From Mycolicibacterium gadium (GTDB taxonomy: Bacteria > Actinomycetota > Actinomycetes > Mycobacteriales > Mycobacteriaceae), in contig NZ_AP022608.1 of assembly GCF_010728925.1 (NCBI RefSeq), positions 4,154,001-4,218,000 on the forward strand: a DNA stretch of 64,000 nucleotides, in the 5' to 3' direction. Under the pieces are notes generated by a model. It did no database searches and was not told where the DNA came from. It saw only the letters and a program-made list of their open reading frames with translations. The translations under genes and the position numbers were made by a program. Shown here piece after piece: positions 25,195 to 35,487 of the stretch. Position 1 is the stretch's first letter, and the number at the start of each line of letters is the position of its first letter.

Positions 25195-26568
25195 CTAGCC
25201 CAGCGGGGTCTCGCGGCGGTGCACGATGATGCGCCCGCCATGCTTTGGGGTGAAGGCCACACCGCGCGAGTGCACCTTCTCGTCGGGTGCCGTCGTCGCG
25301 TCGATCACGAAGTGCCGCAATACCGTACGCAGCACGACGTCCATCTCGACGTTGGCGAACGCCGCACCGACGCAGCGCCGGGTCCCGCCACCGAACGGGA
25401 CGAACGCGAACGTCGGCGGCCTGGGCCCGATGTAGCGCTGCGGGTCGAAGCGATCCGGCTCGGCGAAGTCTTCGGCACGGTTGTGCAGTTGCGCTATCGC
25501 GACCACGATCGACGTGCCCCGCGGAATCACCCAGTCGCCGAGCTGGAATGTCGGCGCGTAGACGTGTCGGCCCGCGAAGTCGATGACGGTGCGGGCGCGC
25601 TGCACCTCCAGGATGGTGGCCTGCCGATACTCGTTGTCGTCGGTCGCGGCCTCGTCGACCAGGGCGGTCAGCACCTCCGGATGTCGCGTGATGCGCTCGA
25701 ACGCCCATCCGAGGGTGGACGCCGTCGTTTCGTGCCCGGCGGCCAGCAGCGTCAACAACTCGTCGCCGATGTCGCTGCGTGACATCTCCGACCCGTCCTC
25801 GTACGTGCTGCGCAGCAGCAGTGCGAGCACGTCGTCGCGGCTGTCGAAGTTCGGGTCGGCTTTGACGTGGTCGATCAGCCTGCCGATGACGTCGTCGTAC
25901 CGACGCCGGTATTCGGCGAGCCTGCCCCAGGGGCTGAACCGGCCGTATTCACGCGTCGGCATCGGCACCACGGCCAGTCGCGAACCGAGCGTGACCCACG
26001 GTGGAATGATGCGCCGCAGCTCGTCGAGCTGTTGCCCGTCGGCACCGAACACCGCTCGCAGGATCGCGTTGAGCGTGATCCGCATCATCGGCTCGAGCGT
26101 CGGGAATGCTTGGTCCTCCGGCCAATTCGCCGACTCGCGCAGCGTCTCCTCTTCGAAGATCCTCTCGTAGTTCTTGATGCTCTTACCGTGAAACGGTGGG
26201 GTCAGCAGCTTGCGGCGCCTGCGGTGGTCGGCACCGTCGAGCGCGAACACCGATCCGCTGCCGAGCACCCTCGACAGATTTGGCTGGACGTTGCCGACAT
26301 CGTCGGTGCTGGCCGTGAACAACTGCTTGGCCAGCTGCGGGTCGGCGACGATGACGGTCTCGCCGAACATGGGCAGGTTCATGGTGAAGACCTCGCCGTG
26401 GCGGCGAGCGATCCGCTCGTACACCCAGTTTCGCGAGACGATGTAGCCGGCGCCCTGTACCCACTTCGGCAACCGCGGCCCTGGCGGCATTCTGACGGCG
26501 CTGGACGTTACGGCGGGCCTGTCGAGGATCTCGGTCCCCACCCCATCGCGCGTGGGCCCATTGCTCAT
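25195..26568 (-). CDS. cyp138: Cytochrome P450, CYP138 family
   Basis: The 457-residue P450 closely matches my memory of M. tuberculosis CYP138: MPPGPRLPKWVQG start, NVQPNLSRVLGSGSVFALDG, PPFHGKSIKNYE, I-helix LLAAGHETTAST and heme loop FGGGTRRCVGAAFA. Its physiological substrate is unknown. ATG 26568 (MSNGPT) was chosen; the longer frame would run through the operator region. The divergent TetR plus nearby msrA and epimerase genes reproduce the M. tuberculosis cyp138 neighbourhood. Confidence 0.93.
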   Translation of the reverse strand: MSNGPTRDGVGTEILDRPAVTSSAVRMPPGPRLPKWVQGAGYIVSRNWVYERIARRHGEVFTMNLPMFGETVIVADPQLAKQLFTASTDDVGNVQPNLSRVLGSGSVFALDGADHRRRRKLLTPPFHGKSIKNYERIFEEETLRESANWPEDQAFPTLEPMMRITLNAILRAVFGADGQQLDELRRIIPPWVTLGSRLAVVPMPTREYGRFSPWGRLAEYRRRYDDVIGRLIDHVKADPNFDSRDDVLALLLRSTYEDGSEMSRSDIGDELLTLLAAGHETTASTLGWAFERITRHPEVLTALVDEAATDDNEYRQATILEVQRARTVIDFAGRHVYAPTFQLGDWVIPRGTSIVVAIAQLHNRAEDFAEPDRFDPQRYIGPRPPTFAFVPFGGGTRRCVGAAFANVEMDVVLRTVLRHFVIDATTAPDEKVHSRGVAFTPKHGGRIIVHRRETPLG

Positions 26569-26607
26569 GGTGCACTCCCAGTCATCTCGCCAGGACGACA
26601 CTGTCCT

Positions 26608-26656
26608 GGTACTACGGTGTACCGCGGGTTCGTGTAGTACGGTACCGGTTAGTACC
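26608..26656. promoter_or_regulatory. Two-copy operator GGTAC-N6-GTACC between P450 and TetR genes
   Basis: Two 16-nt palindromes, GGTAC-tacggt-GTACC (26608-26623) and GGTAC-cggtta-GTACC (26641-26656), start 33 nt apart, about three helical turns. They sit in the 119-nt gap between the divergent cyp138-type gene and its TetR neighbour, the usual place for a TetR operator. Confidence 0.6.
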
Positions 26657-26687
26657 AGCAATGTGCAAGAGTCCGGAGGGAGGCGAC

Positions 26688-27298
26688 GTGACGGCAGCGC
26701 TCGGCCAGCGTGATTCGCAATCCGAAGCGCAGGGGACCGATCCGTTTCGCGACCGCCTGCTCGACGGCATGGCGGCGTCGATCATCGAGCGCGGTTTCCG
26801 CGACACTACCGTCGCGGACATCGTCCGGCACGCCCGCACCTCGAAGCGCACCTTCTACGCGCAGTTCGCCAGCAAGGAAGACTGCCTGATCGAGCTGCTG
26901 CGCCGGAACAACGAGACCCTGATCACCAACATTCGCAACGCCGTCGACCCGGAGGCGGACTGGCGGGAGCAGATCCGCCAGGCCGTCGACGCGTACGTCG
27001 GCCACATCGCGGCGCGGCCGGAGATCACCCTCGCCTGGATCCGCGAGCTTCCCGCGCTGGGCGCGGTGGCTCAGCCGCTGCACCGCGTGGCGATGGAGCA
27101 CCTCACCGACATGCTGGTCGATCTCAGCGACAGTCCCGGATTCCGTCGCGCACAGATCGCACCGATCTCCCGGCCCCTGGCGCTGATCGTGCTCGGTGGC
27201 CTGCGCGAGCTGACCGCCCTGTTCGTCGAGGCGGGCCACGATATACAGGGCATCGTCGAACCGGCCATCGTCGCATCGACGGCGATCCTCGGCCCTCG

Positions 27299-27302
<4 letters not shown>
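26688..27302 (+). CDS. TetR family regulator, divergent to P450 genes
   Basis: The 204-residue repressor has the TetR DNA-binding domain: DRLLDGMAASIIERGFRDT, VADIVRHARTSKRTFYAQFASKEDCLIEL. The C-terminal helices form an unknown ligand pocket. GTG 26688 has a GGAGGGAGG site at about 4-nt spacing and is preferred over ATG 26661. The paired palindromes at 26608-26656 are its likely binding sites, controlling both directions. It corresponds in position to Rv0135c of M. tuberculosis. Its stop overlaps the next, convergent TetR gene by 4 nt. Confidence 0.92.
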
Positions 27303-29780
<2,478 letters not shown>

Positions 29781-29917
29781 GCGCTCCTGCCTCGATTGCT
29801 CAGTGCTGGCAACGCTACGTCGCACCCCTGACCTGGCTGTCTCGAACCGTCGGTCGGTCACAATCGCGTAATCAATCGCCACGACCCGCGGCGAGCGCTG
29901 GCGCCGGTACGACGGTG

Positions 29918-30991
29918 TCAGCGGTCGCTGGTCGCGCACTCGCAGTCGTACTCGCCCACGAGGCCGCGCGGGAGATCGGCGCCGCGGAAGATGCCGTTGG
30001 CCGGCGTCGTGCGTGACAGCGCGTCCGCGGCGAGAATCATCGCCGCGCCCGTCCACGTGGTGCGTTCCACCGGCCACCGTTTTCCATCCGCGTAGACGAG
30101 GCCGGTCCAGTAGGAGCCATCCTCCTCGCGCAGGTGGTGCATGGCCGCGAATTGCTCGTGTGCGCGGGCCGTATCGCCGATCCCGTCCAAAGCCATTACC
30201 AGCTCGCAGGTTTCGGCCCCGGTGACCCACGGCCTGTCGTCGACGCAGCGGATGCCGAGACCGGCCACCACGAAGTTGTCCCACCGTTCGTCGATGCGTG
30301 CCCGCGCGGCGGCACCGCGCATCGCGCCACCCAGCACCGGGTAGTACCACTCCATCGACCAGCGGTCCTTGGTCACGAAGGCGTCCGGATGCTCGGCGAT
30401 CACGTGGCCGAGACGACCCACCGCGAGCTCCCACTCCGGCTGCGGATCCCCGAAGTAGTCCGCGAGCGCCAGCGCGCAACGAAGGCTGTGATAGATACTC
30501 GAGCATCCGGTGAGCAGCGCTTCTGGCTCGAGCCCGTTCGGGCTTCTGGCCCAGGAGATTTCGCCACCGCTGAGCTGCATGTCGAGCACGAAGTCGACGG
30601 CCTTGGTCACCACCGGCCACATCTTCTCGGCGAATCGGCGATCACCGGTTATCAGCACGTGGTGCCACACCCCGGTCGCGATGTACGCACAGAAGTTGCT
30701 GTCGCTGTTGGAGTCCTCCACGATGCCGTTGCGGAATTGGATGGGCCATGAGCCATCCGGGCGCTGCGTCCTGCGGCACCATTCGAACGCGCCGCGGGCG
30801 GGTTCCAGGAGTCCGGCCACCGTCAGTGCCATCGCGTTTTCCACGTGATCCCACGGGTCCGTGTGCCCGCCCTCGAACCACGGGATCGCTCCCGAGGACT
30901 CTTGGGTATCTGCGATCGACTGGGCGGTTTGGCGGCACTGCGCAGGCGTCAGGACGCCGGCTACTCCTGGGATGTCACGACTCAACGTCAA
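29918..30991 (-). CDS. Alpha/alpha-barrel protein (prenyltransferase/cyclase-like or six-hairpin glycosidase-like)
   Basis: The 357-residue protein has repeated alpha-hairpin units with QRPDGSWPIQF, AIPWFEGGHTDPWDHVE and REEDGSYWTGLVY, like the QW-type motifs of terpene cyclases and prenyltransferase beta-barrels; the same layout also fits six-hairpin glycosidases. No DXDD or clear glycosidase acid pair is visible, so no reaction is assigned. It starts at TTG 30991 overlapping the methyltransferase stop (TTGA), showing coupled translation. It sits in a cluster with GT4, two methyltransferases and a reductase. Confidence 0.8.
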   Translation of the reverse strand: MTLSRDIPGVAGVLTPAQCRQTAQSIADTQESSGAIPWFEGGHTDPWDHVENAMALTVAGLLEPARGAFEWCRRTQRPDGSWPIQFRNGIVEDSNSDSNFCAYIATGVWHHVLITGDRRFAEKMWPVVTKAVDFVLDMQLSGGEISWARSPNGLEPEALLTGCSSIYHSLRCALALADYFGDPQPEWELAVGRLGHVIAEHPDAFVTKDRWSMEWYYPVLGGAMRGAAARARIDERWDNFVVAGLGIRCVDDRPWVTGAETCELVMALDGIGDTARAHEQFAAMHHLREEDGSYWTGLVYADGKRWPVERTTWTGAAMILAADALSRTTPANGIFRGADLPRGLVGEYDCECATSDR

Positions 30992-31704
30992 ACCACCGGC
31001 TTCTCGAAGTACATCGCGACGCTCTTACCGATCAGCGGGTTGAGCACCGACTCCGCGGTGCGCGTGAGCCAGGGACGGCTCATCATGTCCCACACCAGCA
31101 GCCTGTGGTACGCGGTCACCGCGGGATGATCCGACTTCTCCGTTCCAACAGCACATTTCAGCCACCAGTACGGTGCGTGCAGCGCATGTGCATGGTGGGT
31201 GCCAGTGAGCCGCAGGCCATGGGCGAGCACCTTGTCGCGCAACACGTCGGCCTTGTAGATCCGGATGTGCCCGCCCTCGTTGGCGTGATATTCGTCGGAG
31301 AGGATCCAGCACACCTTCTCGGGCAGCCAGCGCGGCACCGTGATCGCCAGCGAACCACCCGGTTTGAGCACGCGGACCAGTTCCGAGATCGCCCGGTCGT
31401 CTTCGGGCACGTGCTCGAGGATCTCCGAGGCGATGACGCAGTCGAAAGTGCCGTCTCCATAAGGAAGATCGAGCGCATCGCCCTTGACAGCCTGGGCTGT
31501 CGCCGAAGCCGGGGCCTCGCCCTTGTCCTTCATCGCCTGCAGGATCTCGTCGACGTCGTTGAGGTCCTCGACACTCTGATCGAAGCCGATGACGTCAGCG
31601 CCACGGCGGTAGGCCTCGAAGGTGTGCCTGCCTGCGCCGCACCCGACGTCGATCACCTTCGTGCCCGCGCCGACGCCCAGTCGGTCGTAATCAACGGTCA
31701 GCAT
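30988..31704 (-). CDS. SAM-dependent methyltransferase (UbiE/class I type)
   Basis: The 238-residue protein has the SAM motif VIDVGCGAGRHTFEAYRRGA, DLPYGDGTFDCVIASEILEHV and LKPGGSLAITVPRW, a standard class I methyltransferase acting on small molecules or lipids. ATG 31704 lies inside the end of the glycosyltransferase gene (7-nt overlap), and its stop overlaps the next start, so GT4, this enzyme and the alpha/alpha-barrel protein form one coupled unit. Substrate unknown. Confidence 0.9.
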   Translation of the reverse strand: MLTVDYDRLGVGAGTKVIDVGCGAGRHTFEAYRRGADVIGFDQSVEDLNDVDEILQAMKDKGEAPASATAQAVKGDALDLPYGDGTFDCVIASEILEHVPEDDRAISELVRVLKPGGSLAITVPRWLPEKVCWILSDEYHANEGGHIRIYKADVLRDKVLAHGLRLTGTHHAHALHAPYWWLKCAVGTEKSDHPAVTAYHRLLVWDMMSRPWLTRTAESVLNPLIGKSVAMYFEKPVV

Positions 31705-32933
31705 TCGGCGACTCGCTCACGTGCTTGTTCGTATACCGCCACCGTCTGCGCGGCAACGGATTCCCAACTGAAGACATCCAGCGCGCGCCGGCGGCCATTG
31801 GCCCCGAGGCGGCGTAGTTCCAGCGGCGAGTCGAGGAGTTCGGCCAGCACGCTGGTCAACTCGTCGACATCGGCCGGAGTGACCAACCTGGCGCAATCAC
31901 CGTCGGCGCCGACGACCTCGGGCAGCGCCCCTGCGCGGCTGGCGACGATCGGTGTGCCGCTGGCCATCGCCTCCACCGCCGGCAGCGAGAAGCCCTCGTA
32001 AAGCGAAGGGATGCAGGCGACTTCAGCGGACGCGAGCAGGTTGGCGAGCTCGCTGTCGGTCACCCCGCTCGAGCTGTGCACGATGTCGGAGATGCCGAGT
32101 TCGGCGATCAGCTTCTCGGTCGGCCCGTTGGGCTCGAGCTTGGCGACGAGCTGCAGTTCGAGGTCACGTTCCACTCGCAGCCTCGCGACGGCGTTCAGCA
32201 AGTGTGCGACGCCCTTGAGGGGCACGTCGGCGCTGGCGATCGCGATGATGCGGTTGCGCACCCTCCGCTGCGACGGCTTGAACAGTTCGGTGTCCACGCC
32301 GAGCGGTACGACGTGCAGCTGATCCGGCGACACCCCGAAGTCCTCGGCGATATCGGCGGCCGACGTCGACGAGACGGTCAGCAGCTCGGGGATGCGTCTC
32401 GCGACGTCCTTCTGCATCTCGGCGAAGCCGTACCAACGGCGCACCAGCGGCTTGCGCCACCAGGGTGCCGCGGACACATCCAGCACGCGGTCCCGCGTGA
32501 TCGGGTGGTGCACGGTCGCCACCACCGGCAGGCCGAGGTCGGCGATCTTCAGCAGACCGGAGCCAAGGCACTGGTTGTCGTGGACGACGTCGAAGTCGTC
32601 GAGGCGCTCGGCGAGCGCACGGGCGGCGCGCAGGCTGAAGGTCTTGGGCTCGGGGAACCCGGCGGTCCAGGTCGTCAGCAGCTCGCGCAGGTCGATGGTC
32701 GTCTTGATCTCGTTGGGCCACGGGATGCGGAACGGGTCCGGTTCGCGGTAGAGGTCCAGGCTCGGCACCTTGGTCAGGCGTACCCGTGGATCGAGGCCGC
32801 CGGGGTACGGCTGGCCCGAGAACACCTCGACGTCGTGGCCCAGCTCGACGAGGCCGCGGGACAGGTGCCGGACATAGACCCCTTGCCCGCCGCAGTGGGT
32901 CTTACTCCGATAGGACAGCAGTGCGATGCGCAT
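31698..32933 (-). CDS. GT4 family glycosyltransferase
   Basis: The 411-residue GT-B retaining transferase begins MRIALLSYRSKTHCGGQGVYV, where the GGQGVYV loop binds the donor. HDNQCLGSG and VVATVHHPITRDR follow, and the C-terminal donor site is SLYEGFSLPAVEAMASG with the EX7E pair. It likely moves a sugar from a nucleotide donor to a lipid or glycan. ATG 32933 was chosen over a longer frame. The GGACA-N2-TGTCC site at 33021-33034 lies 88 nt upstream and next to a TATAGT -10-like box. It is the first gene of the cluster. Confidence 0.92.
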   Translation of the reverse strand: MRIALLSYRSKTHCGGQGVYVRHLSRGLVELGHDVEVFSGQPYPGGLDPRVRLTKVPSLDLYREPDPFRIPWPNEIKTTIDLRELLTTWTAGFPEPKTFSLRAARALAERLDDFDVVHDNQCLGSGLLKIADLGLPVVATVHHPITRDRVLDVSAAPWWRKPLVRRWYGFAEMQKDVARRIPELLTVSSTSAADIAEDFGVSPDQLHVVPLGVDTELFKPSQRRVRNRIIAIASADVPLKGVAHLLNAVARLRVERDLELQLVAKLEPNGPTEKLIAELGISDIVHSSSGVTDSELANLLASAEVACIPSLYEGFSLPAVEAMASGTPIVASRAGALPEVVGADGDCARLVTPADVDELTSVLAELLDSPLELRRLGANGRRRALDVFSWESVAAQTVAVYEQARERVAEC

Positions 32934-33020
32934 ATTCAGCTCACGACGAGGTGCGCGGGCGGACAGGTCCAGGTCCGGTGAGCAGGACAAATCGTGTCAC
33001 TCAAATACTCCGAACCTCTC

Positions 33021-33041
33021 TGGACATGTGTCCAGACTATA
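33021..33041 (-). promoter_or_regulatory. Promoter and TetR-type operator of the GT4 cluster
   Basis: TGGACA-tg-TGTCCA (33021-33034) is a perfect 6-bp inverted repeat. On the minus strand it directly follows a -10-like TATAGT (33041-33036), so a repressor here would cover the transcription start of the glycosyltransferase operon. The core matches the palindrome at the TetR start at 27862. Confidence 0.55.
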
Positions 33042-33137
33042 GTTTGACTAGCTATCGGACGCAACGCGTCCACACTGCTCTGACTACCACATACGCTGAG
33101 ATGCGCGCTCTCCGGCCTTTCGATTCCGATGCGTTAT

Positions 33138-33153
33138 CGGGGGGTATTCCCCC
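33138..33153 (+). repeat. G/C hairpin just before DUF3224 stub
   Basis: GGGGG-TATT-CCCCC within this span forms a tight hairpin 4-5 nt upstream of the stub's ATG and would mask any ribosome-binding site. It could be a terminator remnant or leader hairpin. Confidence 0.35.
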
Positions 33154-33156
33154 ACG

Positions 33157-33288
33157 ATGACCACACAAATCAAGGCTGAATCCGAGATCTTCGGCTGGGA
33201 CGAGACGTCGTTCCAGGACGGCGACGAGGAGACCAAGCTCACCGAGGCGTTGGTCGGGACGCGCTACTCCGGGGATGTCGACGGCTGA
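33157..33288 (+). pseudogene. Truncated DUF3224 protein (43-residue N-terminal fragment)
   Basis: The 43 codons MTTQIKAESEIFGWDETSF through KLTEALVGTRYSGDVDG match the start of DUF3224 proteins, which normally run about 120-130 residues and continue with a strand after the GDVDG/GDIEG turn. Here a TGA follows at once and the convergent F420/FMN-type gene ends 4 nt later, so the rest of the barrel is missing. It is too short to fold as the family does, so it is read as a decayed fragment rather than a functional gene. Confidence 0.6.
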
Positions 33289-33291
33289 GTG

Positions 33292-33756
33292 TTACTGCGC
33301 TTGCTCCGGTGGGAAACCGCCGGTCGCCACTGGACCCCACCGCGTTGGCGTGACGCGGATCAAGCACTTGCCCTGATCGACCATCGCCTTGCGGTATTCG
33401 TCCCAGTCGGGATGTTCGCCGGCGACGGCGCGGAAGTAGTCGACCAGCGGCTCGACGGCATCGGGCAGGTCGATGACCTCGGCGTCGCCGTCGACTTGCA
33501 CGTAGGCGCCGTTGAACTCGTCGGACAACACGGTGACGCTGGCCCTCGGGGTGCGCTTCAGGTTGGCCGACTTGGCGCGTTGCGGGTAGGTCGCGATGAC
33601 GATACGACCGTGATCGTCGACGCCGCCGGTCACCGGCGAACTCTGCAACGACCCGTCCGATCGAAATGTGGTGAGCACCATGCGATGTCGTGGCCTGACG
33701 AAATTCAGCAGCTGCGGCAGATCGACGGCGTCGGCGGTTGCGTACGTTCTAGCCAT
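33292..33756 (-). CDS. PPOX-class F420/FMN-dependent split-barrel protein
   Basis: The 154-residue protein has the split beta-barrel pattern of mycobacterial FDOR-type proteins: HRMVLTTFRSDGSLQSSPVTGGVDD, IVIATYPQRAKSANLKRTP and VTVLSDEFNGAYVQVDGDAEV, ending with LIRVTPTRWGPV. Relatives bind F420 or FMN and reduce varied substrates. The cofactor cannot be fixed from sequence, though the RxKxxNL pattern is usual for F420-type members. It is divergent from the flavin reductase gene with a 26-nt gap. Confidence 0.87.
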   Translation of the reverse strand: MARTYATADAVDLPQLLNFVRPRHRMVLTTFRSDGSLQSSPVTGGVDDHGRIVIATYPQRAKSANLKRTPRASVTVLSDEFNGAYVQVDGDAEVIDLPDAVEPLVDYFRAVAGEHPDWDEYRKAMVDQGKCLIRVTPTRWGPVATGGFPPEQAQ

Positions 33757-33782
33757 AGCCCAACCCTAGCGATGGGATAGCG

Positions 33783-34265
33783 ATGGAAGCCTTCGAGAAG
33801 TTGGTCTCAAAGCTCGACTATCCGATGTACGTGGTCACCACCCGCGCGGGCGACCAGCGGGCCGGCTGTCTGGTGGGATTCACCAGCCAGGTCAGCATCG
33901 GGCCGCCTCGATTCTTGGTCGGCCTGTCCGACAAGAACCATACGTACCGGGTGGCGCAGGACGCGTCGCATCTGGCCGTGCATCTGCTGCCTCGGACGCA
34001 CCGGGGAATGGCGCGGCTGTTCGGCAGTGAGACCGGCGACCGTACGGACAAGTTCGCGCAGACGCCGTGGCACGAGGGTCCGCACGGGCTGCCGATTCTC
34101 GACGACGCGGCGGGCTGGTTCGTGGGCGAGGTGCTCGGACGTCACGCCCTCGGGGATCACGTCGGGCATCTGTTGGAGCCGGTTGCCGGCGATGCCCCCG
34201 ACGAGTTCCAGCAGCTGGTGACCTTCGCCGATGTGCGTGATCTGGAGCCGGGACACGAGGCCTGA
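33783..34265 (+). CDS. Flavin reductase-like FMN-binding protein
   Basis: The 160-residue protein has the flavin-reductase domain: YPMYVVTTRAGDQRAGCLVGFTSQVSIGPPRFLVGL, then SHLAVHLLPRTHRGMARLFG and ERFAQT-like TDKFAQTPWHEGP. Such proteins use NAD(P)H to reduce FMN or FAD for a partner oxygenase. No partner is adjacent. The gene starts at ATG 33783, 26 nt from the divergent F420/FMN-type gene, so the two share one control region. Confidence 0.87.
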   Translation: MEAFEKLVSKLDYPMYVVTTRAGDQRAGCLVGFTSQVSIGPPRFLVGLSDKNHTYRVAQDASHLAVHLLPRTHRGMARLFGSETGDRTDKFAQTPWHEGPHGLPILDDAAGWFVGEVLGRHALGDHVGHLLEPVAGDAPDEFQQLVTFADVRDLEPGHEA

Positions 34266-34312
34266 ACGCCAGTGGACAACTTTCGTCACGTGTCACAACC
34301 CGGCGCTATCAT

Positions 34313-34328
34313 TCGAACATGCGTTCGG
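34313..34328. promoter_or_regulatory. LexA SOS box overlapping the 13E12 remnant start
   Basis: TCGAAC-atgc-GTTCGG matches the mycobacterial SOS box TCGAAC-N4-GTTCGA with one mismatch. The ATG of the remnant is inside the box, an arrangement I recall for the REP13E12-family genes of M. tuberculosis. Confidence 0.65.
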
Positions 34329-34609
34329 AGAGAAATAGAGAAGCGCTCATCGAAGCGCTCGATGCAATAGAAGCGGGCTGCCAGGCGGTCGGGGTGTTTC
34401 CCGTGGAGACGTTGTCCCGGACCGACGGCCAGGCACTGCTGGCCCGGCTGGACAAGCTCGACCAGAAGCTGGTCGCCCTGCAGCGGAGCTTGCGCGGCCA
34501 GCTCCTCACGACCCGGATGTCGGCCTAGGGACATGGCCGCGGCGCAGGCCGCTGTCGCTACCACCACCCGGAGAAGTACCTGCTGCCCGAGGAGGACGAG
34601 GGCCCGTAG
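34319..34609 (+). pseudogene. 13E12-family (DUF222/HNH) remnant with internal deletion
   Basis: The first 69 codons (MRSERNREALIEALDAIEA, later GQALLARLDKLDQKLVALQRS) match the start of mycobacterial DUF222/HNH 13E12 proteins, which usually have 400-plus residues. After TAG at 34526 the same frame goes on for 26 codons to TAG 34607, encoding GRCRYHHPEKYLLPEEDEGP, which resembles the C-terminal tail of such proteins as I remember it. The whole middle, including HNH, is missing. The SOS box at the start supports the family. The 69-codon frame might still be translated. Confidence 0.6.
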
Positions 34610-34640
34610 GGCCCGGCGACCCAAAACGTCGGGTCCGCAG

Positions 34641-34949
34641 CTAGTTCGCCTTGCGCTTCAGTGTCCAGGCGGGGATCCAGTGGGTCACCGCTTTACGGCG
34701 CGCGCCGTAGGCGATCTCGTAGGTGACCAGGCCCCACCAGAAGCCCTGTTCGCAGATGGCCCAGCACGACAGCCTGCCCTCGACGATCGAGTGCATCTGC
34801 AGTCCGGCCGGGTTGTAGCCGCCCGTCCGGTGCGGCTCGCGCGGGAACACGGTGGCGAGGTCGACAAGTACCGCGACCGGCGGATCGACCCGGCGGAACG
34901 CCTGCTGCACGGGCTGCCCGTTGTAGCCGATCGATTGGAGCTCACCCAC
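34641..34949 (-). CDS. Conserved hypothetical protein with SOS box
   Basis: The 102-residue protein has no recognised domain. It contains QSIGYNGQPVQQAFRRVDPP, then VFPREPHRTGG, a hydrophobic AICEQGFWWGLVTYEIAYG and a basic end (WIPAWTLKRKAN). The pattern of conserved Trp, Gly and Arg residues looks like a real small family, possibly DNA-interacting given the basic tail; that is inference. The GTG at 34949 lies only 3 nt from a LexA box (34953-34968), so DNA-damage induction is likely. Confidence 0.7.
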   Translation of the reverse strand: MGELQSIGYNGQPVQQAFRRVDPPVAVLVDLATVFPREPHRTGGYNPAGLQMHSIVEGRLSCWAICEQGFWWGLVTYEIAYGARRKAVTHWIPAWTLKRKAN

Positions 34950-34952
34950 GAT

Positions 34953-34968
34953 TCGATCATACGTTCGA
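34953..34968. promoter_or_regulatory. LexA SOS box upstream of hypothetical gene
   Basis: TCGATC-atac-GTTCGA matches TCGAAC-N4-GTTCGA with one mismatch. It sits 3 nt before the GTG of the hypothetical gene at 34641-34949 and overlaps the 3' end of the C39-like gene. Confidence 0.65.
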
Positions 34969-35487
34969 ACGCGGTAGCACGAACGCGAACGGGCGCGGGA
35001 AGCCCAGGCCCGTGAGGCGCGACTCCCGCACTGCGGCGACGTCGACCGTCCGCAACTCGCCCGACGAGGGCTCGTAGCAGGTCAGGGCGTCTGCACCCAC
35101 CGCCACGACCAGCACCCAGTGCCTCGGAATCCCGCCTCCGACGAGCATCGCCACCGGCCGATCACGGCCGACGGCCGCCAGCACATCCACGAGCTTGTCG
35201 CGCCGGCCCCGGAACAACCGCCACCGGTAACAGACACCCGCCGTCGCACCCACCGCCGTGATCGCCCGGGCCATCCCCCACGGCGTCGTACCGAGCCGCC
35301 GCGGCCAGATTCGATTCACGTCGGCGTGCACGCGAAGCTGTTCGGCCGCGAACAGCGCGGCTCCGGAATGCGGTTCGGCCAACGCCGCATGACGGGCGGG
35401 ATCGAGCAGCGCGCCGGCCATCACCGCGACCGACGGGCCGCACGTCACCCCGTCGCGTTGGCGCAGCCGCAGACCGGCGATCTTCAT
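34957..35487 (-). CDS. Peptidase C39-like cysteine-protease-fold protein
   Basis: This 176-residue cytosolic protein has a C39-like start QRDGVTCGPSVAVMAGALL with the catalytic-type Cys near residue 16 and a histidine in PRHWVLVVAVG, followed by TCYEPSSGELR where C39 enzymes often have Asp-Pro. Lacking a signal peptide or an ABC-transporter domain, it is not a classical bacteriocin-processing enzyme. It may be a small deconjugating or processing protease; that is inference. It is 7 nt upstream of the SOS-linked hypothetical gene. Confidence 0.7.
   Translation of the reverse strand: MKIAGLRLRQRDGVTCGPSVAVMAGALLDPARHAALAEPHSGAALFAAEQLRVHADVNRIWPRRLGTTPWGMARAITAVGATAGVCYRWRLFRGRRDKLVDVLAAVGRDRPVAMLVGGGIPRHWVLVVAVGADALTCYEPSSGELRTVDVAAVRESRLTGLGFPRPFAFVLPRSNV

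Noticed and set aside
23887..25782. Long open frame (631 codons) antisense to the two P450 genes
   Set aside because: It has the low-complexity Arg/Gly/Val composition typical of a high-GC antisense frame, shows no domain and lies opposite two convincing P450 genes.
34533..35015. Open frame on the plus strand after the 13E12 relic
   Set aside because: It crosses the antisense of two better genes and has an Arg/Thr-rich shadow composition.
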